This document shows, in pieces, positions 14,970-23,264 of a stretch of 34,837 bases of DNA. The position numbers were made by a program, and so were the translations under genes. The notes beneath the pieces are model-generated. The model worked only from the letters and a program-made list of their open reading frames with translations. It searched no databases and was not told the origin of the DNA. Origin of the DNA: Actinomycetes bacterium (lineage in GTDB: Bacteria; Actinomycetota; Acidimicrobiia; Acidimicrobiales; Bog-793); contig JAJZZB010000019.1 in NCBI GenBank assembly GCA_021797795.1, forward strand, positions 1-34,837. The letters run 5' to 3'. Numbering within the stretch: position 1 is the first letter of the stretch; every line of letters begins with the position of its first letter.

Positions 14970-15458
14970 ATGGAGCCCCTCGGCGCCCGGTCAGGCGCCG
15001 TCGCAGCCGAGCTCGCCCGTCTCGGCGTCGTCACCGAGGTCCGGGAGATGCCGACCAGCACCCGCACGGCCGCCGAGGCGGCCGCTGCACTCGGGTGCGA
15101 CGCCGCCGCCATCGTGAAGTCGCTCGTCTTCTGCTCCCCGTTGCGGGACGTGCCGGTCGTCGTCCTCGCCCCGGGCGATCGCAGGGTCGACGAGCACACT
15201 CTGGAGGAGGTGGCGGGCGAGCGCCTCGAGCGGGCCGACCCACGATTCGTGAAGGAGCGAACCGGGTTCGCCATCGGCGGGGTGCCGCCGCTCGGTCACC
15301 GCGTCCCCTGCGAGACCCTGCTCGACGAGCAGCTGCTCGCCCACGAGGTGGTCTGGGCTGCGGCCGGGACGCCGCACTCGGTCTTCCCGATCGACCCCCG
15401 GATCCTCGCCGAGGTGACCTCGGCGAGGATCGTGGCCGTCGCCGGTCGGCGCCCGTAG
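14970..15458 (+). CDS. YbaK/EbsC-family aminoacyl-tRNA deacylase-like protein
   Basis: This 162-residue cytoplasmic protein is of the YbaK/ProX type and hydrolyses mischarged aminoacyl-tRNA in trans. The conserved lysine of the binding pocket is Lys50 in [12 protein letters not shown]. The other family landmarks are [13 protein letters not shown], the [11 protein letters not shown] loop and the C-terminal [15 protein letters not shown] segment. Two in-frame starts exist (ATG 14958 and ATG 14970), and neither has a good ribosome-binding site. The shorter is given because family proteins begin close to the first helix. The gene is divergent from the thiamine-binding gene, with about 55 bases between. 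Confidence 0.88.
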   Translation: MEPLGARSGAVAAELARLGVVTEVREMPTSTRTAAEAAAALGCDAAAIVKSLVFCSPLRDVPVVVLAPGDRRVDEHTLEEVAGERLERADPRFVKERTGFAIGGVPPLGHRVPCETLLDEQLLAHEVVWAAAGTPHSVFPIDPRILAEVTSARIVAVAGRRP

Positions 15459-15513
15459 CCGGTCGCGCCCGTTCCAGGCCGTAATTTGCTCCGAGATCGA
15501 CCGAAGGACCTGC

Positions 15514-16512
15514 ATGACGATCCCGCTCTCCATACTCGACCTGGCGCCGATCCGGCCCGGCGAGAGCCCCGCCGACTCCTTCGCCGCCAGCGTCGCCCTC
15601 GCGAGGCGGGCCGAGCAGCTCGGCTACCGGCGCGTCTGGTACGCCGAGCACCACAACATGGCGACGATCGCCTCGTCGGCGACGAGCGTGCTCATCGCCC
15701 ATGTCGCCGCCCACACGAGCACCATCCGCCTCGGCTCCGGCGGGGTCATGCTGCCCAACCACTCCCCACTCACCATCGCCGAGCAGTTCGGCACGCTCGA
15801 GTCGCTCCACCCGGGCCGCATCGACCTCGGCCTCGGGCGCGCCCCCGGCTCGGACCGCAACACGATGAGGGCGCTTCGCCGGAGCCCCGCCTCGGCCGAC
15901 GCCTTCCCCGAGGACGTCCTCGAGCTGCAGGGCTACCTCCGGGGGCAGTCGCGCATCGCCGGCGTGGAGGCGACCCCCGGCAAGGGCACCGACGTCCCCC
16001 TGTACATCCTCGGTTCCTCCCTGTTCGGCGCCCGGTTGGCAGCCCTGCTCGGGCTGCCGTATGCCTTCGCCTCCCACTTCGCTCCGGCGGCCCTCACCGA
16101 GGCGGTCGCGCTCTACCGCCGTGAGTTCCGCCCGTCGACCGACCTCGACGAGCCCTTCGTGATCGCCGGGGTGAACGTCGTCGCCGCCGACAGCGACGAG
16201 GAGGCCGACGCCCAGTTCCGCCAGGCGACCCGCTGGAGGATCCGCTCGATCCTTGCCCCGGGCCGGCACCTGTCCGACGAGGAGACGGACTCCCTCGTTG
16301 ACTCGCCGGCGGGCCGGCACGTCGCCGGGATGCTGACCTACTCGGCGGTCGGCACGCCGTCCCGGGTCGGCGAGTACCTCACCGGCTTCGCCGCCCACGC
16401 GTCGGCCGACGAGCTCATCGTCGCCCACCAGTCGCCGAGCGCCGAGGGCCGGCTGCGATCGGCCGAGCTCACCGCCAAGGCCGCGTCGCTCACCGGGGCA
16501 CCGGCCGGCTAG
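15514..16512 (+). CDS. LLM-class flavin-dependent oxidoreductase
   Basis: This 332-residue cytoplasmic enzyme has the bacterial luciferase-like (TIM-barrel, FMN/F420) fold and belongs to the MsnO8/YhbW-like group. Characteristic segments are [19 protein letters not shown] at the start, [22 protein letters not shown] near residue 40, [22 protein letters not shown], and [17 protein letters not shown]. Its oxidised substrate and whether it uses FMN or F420 cannot be told from sequence. The ATG at 15514 opens after GAAGGACC. It stands alone, with no partner flavin reductase nearby. Confidence 0.9.
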   Translation: MTIPLSILDLAPIRPGESPADSFAASVALARRAEQLGYRRVWYAEHHNMATIASSATSVLIAHVAAHTSTIRLGSGGVMLPNHSPLTIAEQFGTLESLHPGRIDLGLGRAPGSDRNTMRALRRSPASADAFPEDVLELQGYLRGQSRIAGVEATPGKGTDVPLYILGSSLFGARLAALLGLPYAFASHFAPAALTEAVALYRREFRPSTDLDEPFVIAGVNVVAADSDEEADAQFRQATRWRIRSILAPGRHLSDEETDSLVDSPAGRHVAGMLTYSAVGTPSRVGEYLTGFAAHASADELIVAHQSPSAEGRLRSAELTAKAASLTGAPAG

Positions 16513-16533
16513 ACATCCCACGGCCGTAGGAAG

Positions 16534-17020
16534 TCAAGCAGCAACCTCAGATTTCTGCGGCCATACCACGAGTTCGTCGTAGAGGACTCCGCTCGGCGAG
16601 CAGACGTGGAGGAGCCCGACCCATCGGCTGGCCAGCTGTCGGAGCGCTCGGCGATGGGTCTTGCCGCGGGCTCGCAGCTGGTCGTAGTGGCTCCTGGCTC
16701 CCGGCGAATGGATGAGCGCGCAAAGGGCGCACTGATCGCAGGCGTCGCCGAGGCACCGGTTCCGGGCAAAGCGGGCCGGGACCACCCGGCTGCCCGAGGC
16801 TTTGGTCACAGGTGCCGTGCCGGCGTGGTTCTCGCGAGACCTGGGTCCGGAGAAACGGGTCCGGTCATCACCCAACTCGCCCAGCACCCGGGCACGAAGG
16901 ACCGTCCCCGGTCCTGGCAGGGATCGGACGACCTTGGCGTCCGGGTGCTGCTCGAAATGCTCCGAGAGCGGCGTCTCGAGTTCGGCTGGTCGAGGCGCGA
17001 CATCCCACCAGCTGCCTGTC
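16534..17020 (-). pseudogene. Decayed IS110-family transposase, C-terminal part
   Basis: The minus-strand frame ending at 16534 carries the transposase_20 half of an IS110 element. Its landmarks are HFEQHPDAKVVRSLPGPG, VLGELGDDRTRFSGPRSREN, HAGTAPVTKASG, VVPARFARNRCLGDACDQ, SPGARSHYDQLRARGKTHRR and ALRQLASRWVGLLHVC, then a LYDE-like end and WPQKSEVAA. Several invariant positions are altered (usual PGLG, KNYAGT, RQLANRLVGILH). Upstream of about 17020 no homology to the N-terminal DEDD domain remains in one frame. The gene is truncated and inactive. It is a separate fragment from the N-terminal relic at 2095-2410. Confidence 0.68.
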
Positions 17021-17447
17021 TCCTCACCGACCCGAAGGGGCACGCTCTGGCCGTAGGGCTCATGGCCGAGGAGCCGCCGGTGCTCCCGCCGGGTGGCTCG
17101 GAGACCAGCTCGCCTCTCGCAAGCCAGCAGGAGCCTCGGGGACAGCCCGCGGTGACCGCCTTCGACGTCGACGACCTCTCGGGCACGATGGCATCCTTCT
17201 CCGACCTCGCCGAGGCGGCGCTCGCGCGAAGGAGGCGCCACCGTCAAACCCGCCCCAGGGCCTCCGGCCTCGCCGCCACGACCTGCGGGTGCCAGCCGGA
17301 GTCCGGGGGCTGCTCGTCGCCGTCGGTGCCTCGGACGTCCGACCGGTGCCGCCCGAGCGGACATGCAGCCGGCGCTCGTCCCCCACGCCGCCGGCGAGGA
17401 CCGCGGCCTGCCTCTTCCTCCCCGGGCTCGCCGGACTGCCCGCCCGA
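17021..17447. other. Gap behind the IS110 relic
   Basis: About 430 bases without a supportable gene. Frames on both strands are open but compositionally biased and motif-free. Part is likely eroded transposase sequence. The promoter candidate for the prfC leader begins at its right end. Confidence 0.35.
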
Positions 17448-17448
17448 T

Positions 17449-17479
17449 GACCGGCGCCGGCCGGTGCCGCCGCTAACCT
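17449..17479 (+). promoter_or_regulatory. Candidate promoter of the prfC leader
   Basis: TAACCT at 17474-17479 fits the actinobacterial TAnnnT -10 element, with a TTGAC-like ATGACC about 18 bases upstream. Transcription would start near 17486 and give a leader of about 30 bases before the upstream ORF at 17514. Confidence 0.35.
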
Positions 17480-17513
17480 CCAGAGCCGCCTAGGCATCGG
17501 GGAGGACGGGCAC

Positions 17514-17600
17514 GTGTACGACTCGAGGGTGTACCACCGCGCCGCCACGCGCCCGCTCGCCGCCCGGCGCCGGCCGGCCGGCGCGGAGTCCCGTTCATGA
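17514..17600 (+). CDS. 28-codon upstream ORF coupled to prfC
   Basis: A GTG with GGGGAGG about nine bases upstream opens a 28-codon frame (beginning MYDSRVYHRAATRPLA, then Arg/Ala-rich). Its TGA overlaps the prfC ATG as ATGA. Such coupling implies that ribosomes finishing this short ORF could restart on prfC. The peptide resembles nothing I know. It could be a leader peptide, or the remains of an extended prfC N-terminus in another frame. The stretch also contains an 18-base perfect palindrome (17567-17584). Confidence 0.4.
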   Translation: MYDSRVYHRAATRPLAARRRPAGAESRS

Positions 17601-19213
17601 CCGCCCTCGTCGGGGAGGAGGCGCAGCTCATCGTCGGCGAGGCGGCGCGGCGTCGGACCTTCGCCATCATCAGCCACCCCGATGCCGGCAAGACGACGCT
17701 CACCGAGAAGTTCCTGCTCTACGCCGGCGCTGTCGCCGAAGCCGGCGCCGTGAAGGCCCGCGGCGCCAGGCGTCGGGCCACCTCTGACTGGATGGCGCTC
17801 GAGCAGGAGCGGGGCATCTCGATCACCTCGACCGCCCTCCAGTTCTCCTACCGCGACCACGTCCTCAACCTGCTCGACACCCCCGGGCACCGCGACTTCT
17901 CCGAGGACACCTACCGCGTCCTCGCCGCCGCCGACGCGGCGGTGATGGTCCTCGACGTCGCCAAAGGTGTAGAGCACCAGACCCTCAAGCTGTTCGAGGT
18001 CTGCCGGGCGCGTTCGCTCCCGGTCCTCACCCTGCTCAACAAGTGCGACCGTCCGGGCCGGGACCCGCTCGAGCTCCTCGACGAGATCGAGGAGCAGATC
18101 GGACTGCGACCCACCCCGGTGACATGGCCGGTCGGGATCCCGGGCGACTTCCGCGGGGTCCTCGACCGGCAAACGGGCGAGTTCGTCCGCTACGGACGCA
18201 CGGCCCACGGTGCCAGGACGGCCCGCGAGGAGCGGGCCGACCCCGAGGTCGCCCGCCTGAGCGAGGGCCCAGCCTTCGAGCGAGCGCTCGAGGAGGCGGC
18301 GCTCCTCGAGGCCGTCGGCGCCAACCTCGACGTCGGCTCCTTCCTCGCCGGCGAGTCGAGCCCGCTGTTCGTCGGCTCGGCGCTCACCAACTTCGGGGTC
18401 CGCCACCTCCTCGACGCCGTCGTGAACCTGGTCCCCCCGCCCTCGCCCCGGGCCGACTCCACCGGGGCGCGGCGGCGGCTCGAGGAGCCCTTCTCTGGCT
18501 TCGTGTTCAAGATCCAGTCCAACATGGACCCCGCCCACCGGGATCACGTCGCCTTCGTCCGGGTCTGCTCGGGCCGCTTCGAGCGCGGCATGACCGTCGT
18601 CCATGAGCCCAGCAGCCGCCCGTTCGCCACCAAGTACGCCGCCTCGCTGTTCGGGGCCGAGCGCGAGACGATCGACGTCGCCTACCCGGGCGACGTCATC
18701 GGGCTCGTGAACGCCGGCGATCTCAGGATCGGCGACACCCTGTACGCCGGCGAACGGGTCGCCTTCCCCTCGATCCCGAGCTTCAGCCCCGAGCTGTTCG
18801 CGAGGGTCCGCCCGCGCGACACCGGCCGTCACAAGCAGTTCCGCCGCGGTGTCGAGCAGCTGGAGAAGGAGGGGGTCGTCCAGGTCCTCCGCGACCCGGC
18901 CGGGGATCCCGACCCCGTCCTGGCGGCGGTCGGACGGATGCAGTTCGAGGTCTTCGCCCACCGTCTCGCCGAGGAGTTCGGGGCGCCCGTCGACCTCTCG
19001 CCGACGGCGCACACCGTCGCCCGGCGCACCGACGAGCCGACGGCGGCGGCGCTGCGCCGGACGAGCGCCAGCATCAGGGTGCTCGCACGACGCGACGGGG
19101 CCCTGCTCGCCCTGTTCGAGAGCCGCCACTGGCTTGCCCGCCTCGAGGCCGAGCACCCCGAGTGGCGCCTGGAGCCGGTCCTCGAGAGCGGAGGACGGCG
19201 CGCAGCGCCCTGA
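17597..19213 (+). CDS. prfC: Peptide chain release factor 3 (RF3)
   Basis: This 538-residue translational GTPase recycles RF1/RF2 from the ribosome after termination. The G1 loop is SHPDAGKTT at residues 26-34, the switch-I/G2 segment is MALEQERGISITS, G3 is LLDTPGHRDFSEDTYR and G4 is NKCDRPGRDP. The RF3-specific AGAVKARGARRRATSDWM and the TWPVGIPGDFRGVLDR domain follow, then domains II-III with the GVEQLEKEGVVQVLRD segment. Length matches the family. ATG 17597 has GGAG eight bases upstream and overlaps the short upstream ORF. RF3 is absent from many actinobacteria, so its presence is mildly informative. Confidence 0.95.
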   Translation: MTALVGEEAQLIVGEAARRRTFAIISHPDAGKTTLTEKFLLYAGAVAEAGAVKARGARRRATSDWMALEQERGISITSTALQFSYRDHVLNLLDTPGHRDFSEDTYRVLAAADAAVMVLDVAKGVEHQTLKLFEVCRARSLPVLTLLNKCDRPGRDPLELLDEIEEQIGLRPTPVTWPVGIPGDFRGVLDRQTGEFVRYGRTAHGARTAREERADPEVARLSEGPAFERALEEAALLEAVGANLDVGSFLAGESSPLFVGSALTNFGVRHLLDAVVNLVPPPSPRADSTGARRRLEEPFSGFVFKIQSNMDPAHRDHVAFVRVCSGRFERGMTVVHEPSSRPFATKYAASLFGAERETIDVAYPGDVIGLVNAGDLRIGDTLYAGERVAFPSIPSFSPELFARVRPRDTGRHKQFRRGVEQLEKEGVVQVLRDPAGDPDPVLAAVGRMQFEVFAHRLAEEFGAPVDLSPTAHTVARRTDEPTAAALRRTSASIRVLARRDGALLALFESRHWLARLEAEHPEWRLEPVLESGGRRAAP

Positions 19214-19236
19214 TGGCGCCCGCCTTGACAGATGGC

Positions 19237-19242
19237 TATCTT
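19237..19242 (+). promoter_or_regulatory. Candidate -10 of a leaderless ANTAR transcript
   Basis: TATCTT ends seven bases before the ATG at 19250, the spacing seen for leaderless mRNAs in actinobacteria. There is no Shine-Dalgarno before this ATG. The TTGACA at 19225 is too close (six bases) to be its -35. Confidence 0.35.
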
Positions 19243-19249
19243 CTAGGCG

Positions 19250-19654
19250 ATGGCCAGTGCGGACACTGAGTCATGGGAGGAGCTCCGGGGGCGCCTCGAG
19301 GCGGTCCAGGCACAGCTCCAGCGCAACGCCCGACGGCTCGTGGGGACCCGGGAGCTGATCCGGACGAAGGAGGAGAGCGCGGTCGACACGCGACACCTCC
19401 TGTCGACCTCGCTGCTCGCCAGGATGCGGGCCCGCCTTGACTCGATGCCGGTGATCGAGCAGGCGAAGGGGATCCTCATGGTGCGCGCCGGCTGCTCGGC
19501 CGAGGAGGCCTTCGAGGTGCTCCGGAAGGCTTCGCAGCGGTCGAACACGCCCGTGCGCGTCCTCGCCCAGCAGATCGTCGACGAGGCCTCCTCCCGACGC
19601 CGGAGGCGGGTCGCCGACGGCGTCAGCCGCCGGGTCCTCCCTCGCGCTCGCTGA
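19250..19654 (+). CDS. ANTAR-domain protein
   Basis: This 134-residue protein has an ANTAR RNA-binding domain at about residues 54-112 (LLARMRARLDSMPVIEQAKG, then ILMVRAGCSAEEAFEVLRKAS). These domains typically bind dual-hexaloop hairpins and prevent transcription termination. The amino-terminal 50 residues are polar and helical (ELRGRLEAVQAQLQRNARRL), a possible coiled coil for dimerisation. There is no receiver or GAF domain, so signal input must come from dimerisation or a partner. Its 3' end overlaps the opposite-strand cheR-PAS gene by 32 bases. It is probably translated from a leaderless transcript. Confidence 0.85.
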   Translation: MASADTESWEELRGRLEAVQAQLQRNARRLVGTRELIRTKEESAVDTRHLLSTSLLARMRARLDSMPVIEQAKGILMVRAGCSAEEAFEVLRKASQRSNTPVRVLAQQIVDEASSRRRRRVADGVSRRVLPRAR

Positions 19655-21521
19655 GCTGGCCGTCGGACGACGCCGCGGCCTCCTGCTTCGGGAGCGGTCC
19701 GCGGGAGGCGTCCTCGGCGTCCATCATCAAGATGACGCCTCGAAGCGGAGCTTTGCCGACGAGGCCGCTGAGGGTCACCGAGCAGGTGATCGGGCGCCCG
19801 CGCCGGTTGACGGCCGGCTGGGAGAGCTGCGCCCGCTCGCTCCGTCCGGCGACGCAGTCGCGGATCACCGAGCGGAGCCGCTCGACAGGGAAGCCGATGT
19901 CGAGGTTGAGGAAGTGCTGACCGAGCACCTCCTCGCTGCGGAGCCCCCAGAGCTCCTCGGCCTGGCGGTTCCAGGCGCGCACCTGCATCTCGGCATCGAG
20001 GACGACCACGGCCGATTGGATGCTGCCGAGAATGGACTCGAGGAACTGGTTCAGGTCGTCGATCTGCTCGTTGCGGTCCCGCAGCTCGTTGTTGATCGTC
20101 TCGAGCTCCTCGTTGGTCGACTGGAGCTCCTCGTTCATCGTCTCGAGCTCCTCGTTGGTGGAGTGCAGCTCCTCGTTGGTCGTCTCGAGCTCCTCGTTGG
20201 TCGACTGGAGCTCCTCGTTGGTCGTCTCGAGCTCCTCGACGGCGGACTGGAGCTCCTCGAAGGCCGTCTCGAGCTGGAGCTGGGAGGCCTCGAGCTCGTC
20301 GCGCAGGTGCTGGTAGCGGGTGACGTCGGAGACCAGCACGACGACGCCGTCCGCCTCGAGCGGGCCGACCGTGATGTCGAGGGTCGCCGGCTGGTCGCGG
20401 GTCGGCCAGACGACATCGTGCACCGTCACCGGATGGCGGTCCCGGAGCACCCGCTCGACTGCCGGCCGGAGCTCGACCACGCGCGAGAGCGAGACGAGCT
20501 CGACATAGGGGTGGCCGACGTCGCCGCTCCCGAGACCGAAGAGCCGGCGGGCTTCGCGGTTGGCGGCCACGAGGACGGAACGATCGTCCACGACGAGCTC
20601 GGCCACCGGGGCCTGGTCGAAGAGGTCGTCGTCGAGCGACGGAACCGTCCACTCCGCCACCCCCCTCGAGCCAGAGAGGGCCGGCAGGACGGCGACGTGC
20701 GGGGCGCCGTCCTTGGAGAAGATGTGCTGGCGCAAGTCGACCACCTCGAACATCCTCGTCCGGGTGACGAGCGCCTCCGACTTGCCGAGGAACAGGTAGC
20801 CGCCCGGGCCGAGGGCGAAGTGGAAGTTCCCGAGGATCCGCGTCTGCACGTCGGAGGTGAAGTACATGAGCGTGTTCCTGCACGAGATGAGGTCGAGGCG
20901 CGAGATGGGCGGGTCCTGGACGAGATCGTGGCGCCCGAAGATGAGGGCGCGACGGAGCTCGGTCCGGAAGACCGAGTCCTCGCCGTCCTCGTCGAAGAAC
21001 CGCCGCATGCGCTCCTCACCGAAGGCGGCCCGCAGCTTGGAGGTCGGGTAGCGGCCGTGCCGGGCGACTTGCAGTGCCTCGACGTCCGCGTCGGTCGCGT
21101 AGATCTTCACGCTCTGGCGGAACCGCTCCTCGCCGAGGGCCTCGGCGAGGACCACGGCGAGGGTGTAGGCCTCCTCGCCCGAGGCACAGCCGGCCGACCA
21201 GACCCGGATCGCCTCGGTCGGGGCCTTGCAGGCGGCGAGTGGAGCGACCACATGCTCGGCGAGCGCCTCCCATGCATCGGGGTCGCGCACGAGGCTCGTG
21301 ACGTTGATGAGGATCGTGTTGAACAGGTCGCGGAACTCGCCCGGGTTGGCCTCCAGCAACTCGGTGTAGCGCCGATAGTCGTCGATGCCGACCGCCTGCA
21401 TCCGCTTCAAGATCCGCCGGCTGAGGCTCGCACGCTTGTAGCCCCGGAAGTCGAAGTTGCGACGTTCGTGGATGTACTCGAGCAACCGGTCCAGCTCTCC
21501 GTCAAGCGGCGGGGTGGCCAC
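19623..21521 (-). CDS. CheR-type methyltransferase fused to PAS domains and a coiled coil
   Basis: This is a protein of about 632 residues. It starts with the CheR N-domain (LDRLLEYIHERRNFDFRGYK, SLSRRILKRMQ) and the SAM-dependent CheR catalytic domain, with RVWSAGCASGEEAYTLA, IYATDADVEAL and DLISCRNTLMYF. A first PAS-like region lies near residues 300-400. A regular heptad coiled coil (repeats of EELQSTN-EELETTN, about residues 417-480) and a second PAS domain (SILGSIQSAVVVLDAEMQVRAWNRQAEELWG) follow. GTG 21521 has GGAGAGG at good spacing; ATG 21578 is an alternative giving 19 more residues. It overlaps the upstream CheB gene. No chemoreceptor or CheA is nearby, so signalling outside chemotaxis is likely. 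Confidence 0.9.
   Translation of the reverse strand: MATPPLDGELDRLLEYIHERRNFDFRGYKRASLSRRILKRMQAVGIDDYRRYTELLEANPGEFRDLFNTILINVTSLVRDPDAWEALAEHVVAPLAACKAPTEAIRVWSAGCASGEEAYTLAVVLAEALGEERFRQSVKIYATDADVEALQVARHGRYPTSKLRAAFGEERMRRFFDEDGEDSVFRTELRRALIFGRHDLVQDPPISRLDLISCRNTLMYFTSDVQTRILGNFHFALGPGGYLFLGKSEALVTRTRMFEVVDLRQHIFSKDGAPHVAVLPALSGSRGVAEWTVPSLDDDLFDQAPVAELVVDDRSVLVAANREARRLFGLGSGDVGHPYVELVSLSRVVELRPAVERVLRDRHPVTVHDVVWPTRDQPATLDITVGPLEADGVVVLVSDVTRYQHLRDELEASQLQLETAFEELQSAVEELETTNEELQSTNEELETTNEELHSTNEELETMNEELQSTNEELETINNELRDRNEQIDDLNQFLESILGSIQSAVVVLDAEMQVRAWNRQAEELWGLRSEEVLGQHFLNLDIGFPVERLRSVIRDCVAGRSERAQLSQPAVNRRGRPITCSVTLSGLVGKAPLRGVILMMDAEDASRGPLPKQEAAASSDGQLSEREGGPGG
20085..20270 (-). 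repeat. 21-base tandem repeats encoding a heptad coiled coil
   Basis: About eight to nine consecutive 21-base units alternate between versions of CTCCTCGTTGGTCGACTGGAG and CTCCTCGTTGGTCGTCTCGAG (plus-strand reading). They encode EELQSTN/EELETTN heptads. They are part of the cheR-PAS reading frame and are conserved in this protein family, so they reflect a structural coiled coil rather than a mobile or CRISPR-like repeat. Confidence 0.85.
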
Positions 21522-22719
21522 CGGCCTCTCCTGTCCGAGCGCTCGTGCCCGCTCCGGGGTCGGCACGCTCCTCGTCATGGTGCGCCTCGTCCTCGACCGG
21601 CGCCTGGCTCAGCGTGTCGATCATGGCACGCAGCACGCCGGCGTTGCTCCTCGTCGCCTCGGCCTCGCTCTCGTAACGGGCCCGGGTGAGCACGAGCCGC
21701 TGGCGACCCGCCCGGGACCTCATCCGGTCGAGCACCTCGAGACGCTCTTCGAGGGCCACGATGGCAGCCCAGAGGGCCGACTCGAGGGCGTGCTGCTTGC
21801 CGACGAGCAGGCTGGCGGCCGAGTGCGAGTGCCCCACGCGGCAGCGGAAGCGCTCGGCGCCGAACTCGTCACGGAGCCACAGCGTCCCCCCGCAGTCGGG
21901 GCAGGTGAAGGCCACGACGGTCTCCTGCACGGCGGGAGGGAAGGCCGACTCGTCGCCGACCGTCCGGCCCGGTAGCCACGGGGTCGTGACGGCGGGGTCG
22001 GGCTCGGGACCGGCACGGCCCCCCGGCGCGGCCGGGGGGCCCGGTCCGGGCTCGCCCGAGCCCCCTCGCACCGGCGGCGGATCAGCCGACTCGGGACTCG
22101 TCCCGTCGCCGACGACCGCCCCGGTCACCGCCGCATCTCCCCTCCTCGGCAGGTTGTCGACCCATGAGGAGAGATACCGGGCGAGCTCGCGGGGCTCCGC
22201 TACGATCTGGGGATCTGCCACCTCGATGGCCGCCAGCGGCATGCCGGGGAAGGGCGACGACTCCGGCGATTGGACGAGCGCGAGGCCGCCCGCCACCCGG
22301 AGGGCGAGGAGACCGGCCGCTCCGTCATCCATCATCCCCGACAGCACCACCCCGGCCGCCCGGGGACCGAACCCGATCGCGAGGCTGCGCAGCAGCGTGT
22401 CGGCGGAGGGCCGGTGCCCGCCCTCCCGCGGCCCCCGCGTCACCCAGACGTGGCCGTCCTCGGCGACGAGATGGTGGTCGGGAGGGGCCACGAGGATCAC
22501 GCCCGCCTCGAGCGGCTCCCCGTCGACGGCGTGACGGGCCGGTAGCTCGCCGGCGCGCGTCAGGATCCGCGGCAGCACGCTCGGACCGCTCGGGGAGATG
22601 TGCAGGACGACGAGGACGGTGGCCGGAAGGTCGCCTGGCAGCGCCGAGACGAAGCTGCGGAGCACTTCGACGCCACCGGCGGAGGCGGCCACCCCCACCA
22701 CGGCGAGCGGCTTGCTCAT
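21502..22719 (-). CDS. CheB methylesterase with C-terminal zinc-ribbon-like domain
   Basis: This 405-residue protein begins directly with the CheB methylesterase/deamidase domain and lacks a receiver domain. Catalytic residues are visible: Ser13 in VAASAGGVE, His40 in VVLHISPSG, and the aspartate in LSGMMDDGAAG near residue 132. A proline/glycine-rich linker follows (about residues 200-260). A C-terminal module has CPDCGGTLW...FRCRVGHSHS, a likely zinc-binding ribbon found in the YheX/CheB-associated group, followed by a helical region. It probably acts on, or antagonises, the methylation made by the overlapping CheR-PAS partner. The start ATG 22719 follows a purine-rich stretch. Confidence 0.9.
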   Translation of the reverse strand: MSKPLAVVGVAASAGGVEVLRSFVSALPGDLPATVLVVLHISPSGPSVLPRILTRAGELPARHAVDGEPLEAGVILVAPPDHHLVAEDGHVWVTRGPREGGHRPSADTLLRSLAIGFGPRAAGVVLSGMMDDGAAGLLALRVAGGLALVQSPESSPFPGMPLAAIEVADPQIVAEPRELARYLSSWVDNLPRRGDAAVTGAVVGDGTSPESADPPPVRGGSGEPGPGPPAAPGGRAGPEPDPAVTTPWLPGRTVGDESAFPPAVQETVVAFTCPDCGGTLWLRDEFGAERFRCRVGHSHSAASLLVGKQHALESALWAAIVALEERLEVLDRMRSRAGRQRLVLTRARYESEAEATRSNAGVLRAMIDTLSQAPVEDEAHHDEERADPGAGTSARTGEAGGHPAA

Positions 22720-22931
22720 CTCGCGAGCCTACCGGCCGGAACGCTCGCCTCTCTTGCCGCCGCCACGGACCGCCCGGCCACGCGCTGTCACCGAGTCGTA
22801 ACCCGCCGGCGCTCGTCGCAGCGGTCCTTCTCGGTAGTCTTTTGTCGCCGGCTTGCCGGCTTGTCCACAGATCTTGTGGGCCGTTTGACGGAACAGACGG
22901 CCACCTCGTCTACGACCAGAGTGGTGGCGCG
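22720..22931. promoter_or_regulatory. Divergent region between cheB and the STAS gene
   Basis: These 212 bases separate divergent genes and are less GC-rich around 22830-22875, as expected of promoters. A short imperfect dyad (CCACAGATCTTGTGG) lies at 22864-22878. No confident -10/-35 pair could be chosen. Confidence 0.3.
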
Positions 22932-23264
22932 GTGTTCTTAGGTGTCCTCAACGGCTCCGGCTACGAGGGTCGGCATCGGTCCGTGGTCCTCGTCTCGGGC
23001 GACCTCGACCTGTCAACCTGCGAGCACGTCCGGTCCCGCCTCTTCTCTGCCATGGACGGGCCCAGTGGCGACCTCGTGGTCGACCTCTCGCGGGTGAGCT
23101 TCATCGACGCCCGGGGTCTCGGCCTGCTCGTCGAGACCGACCTTCAGGCCAAGGCGACGGGCCACCGCGTCGTGCTGTGGCGACCGAGCCAGATCGTCTG
23201 CCGCCTCCTCAGCCTCGGGGGACTCGGGGACCACTTCGAGCTCGAGTTCTTCGAGCAGGACTGA
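22932..23264 (+). CDS. STAS-domain protein (anti-sigma-factor-antagonist-like)
   Basis: This protein of about 110 residues consists of one STAS domain of the SpoIIAA/RsbV type: VVLVSGDLDLSTCEHVRSRL, DLVVDLSRVSFIDARGLGLL and HRVVLWRPSQIVCRLLSLGG. In SpoIIAA the conserved D-S-S-G loop holds the serine phosphorylated by the anti-sigma kinase. Here it reads D-A-R-G, so the usual phospho-switch site is absent. GTG 22932 is the only reasonable start close to the domain, with about 20 residues before the first strand; the ribosome-binding site is weak. It is divergent from cheB and may belong to the same signalling island. The partner kinase is not in the window. Confidence 0.82.
   Translation: MFLGVLNGSGYEGRHRSVVLVSGDLDLSTCEHVRSRLFSAMDGPSGDLVVDLSRVSFIDARGLGLLVETDLQAKATGHRVVLWRPSQIVCRLLSLGGLGDHFELEFFEQD

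Noticed and set aside
17060-19156. A 698-codon frame antisense to prfC
   Set aside because: prfC is unmistakable on the plus strand; the antisense translation is low-complexity.
19225-19230. TTGACA considered as the -35 of the ANTAR gene
   Set aside because: It lies only six bases from the -10 candidate TATCTT, far from the 16-18 required.
20085-20270. Regular 21-base repeats considered as a CRISPR-like or satellite array
   Set aside because: The repeats have no spacers, are in frame with cheR-PAS, and encode a conserved heptad coiled coil.
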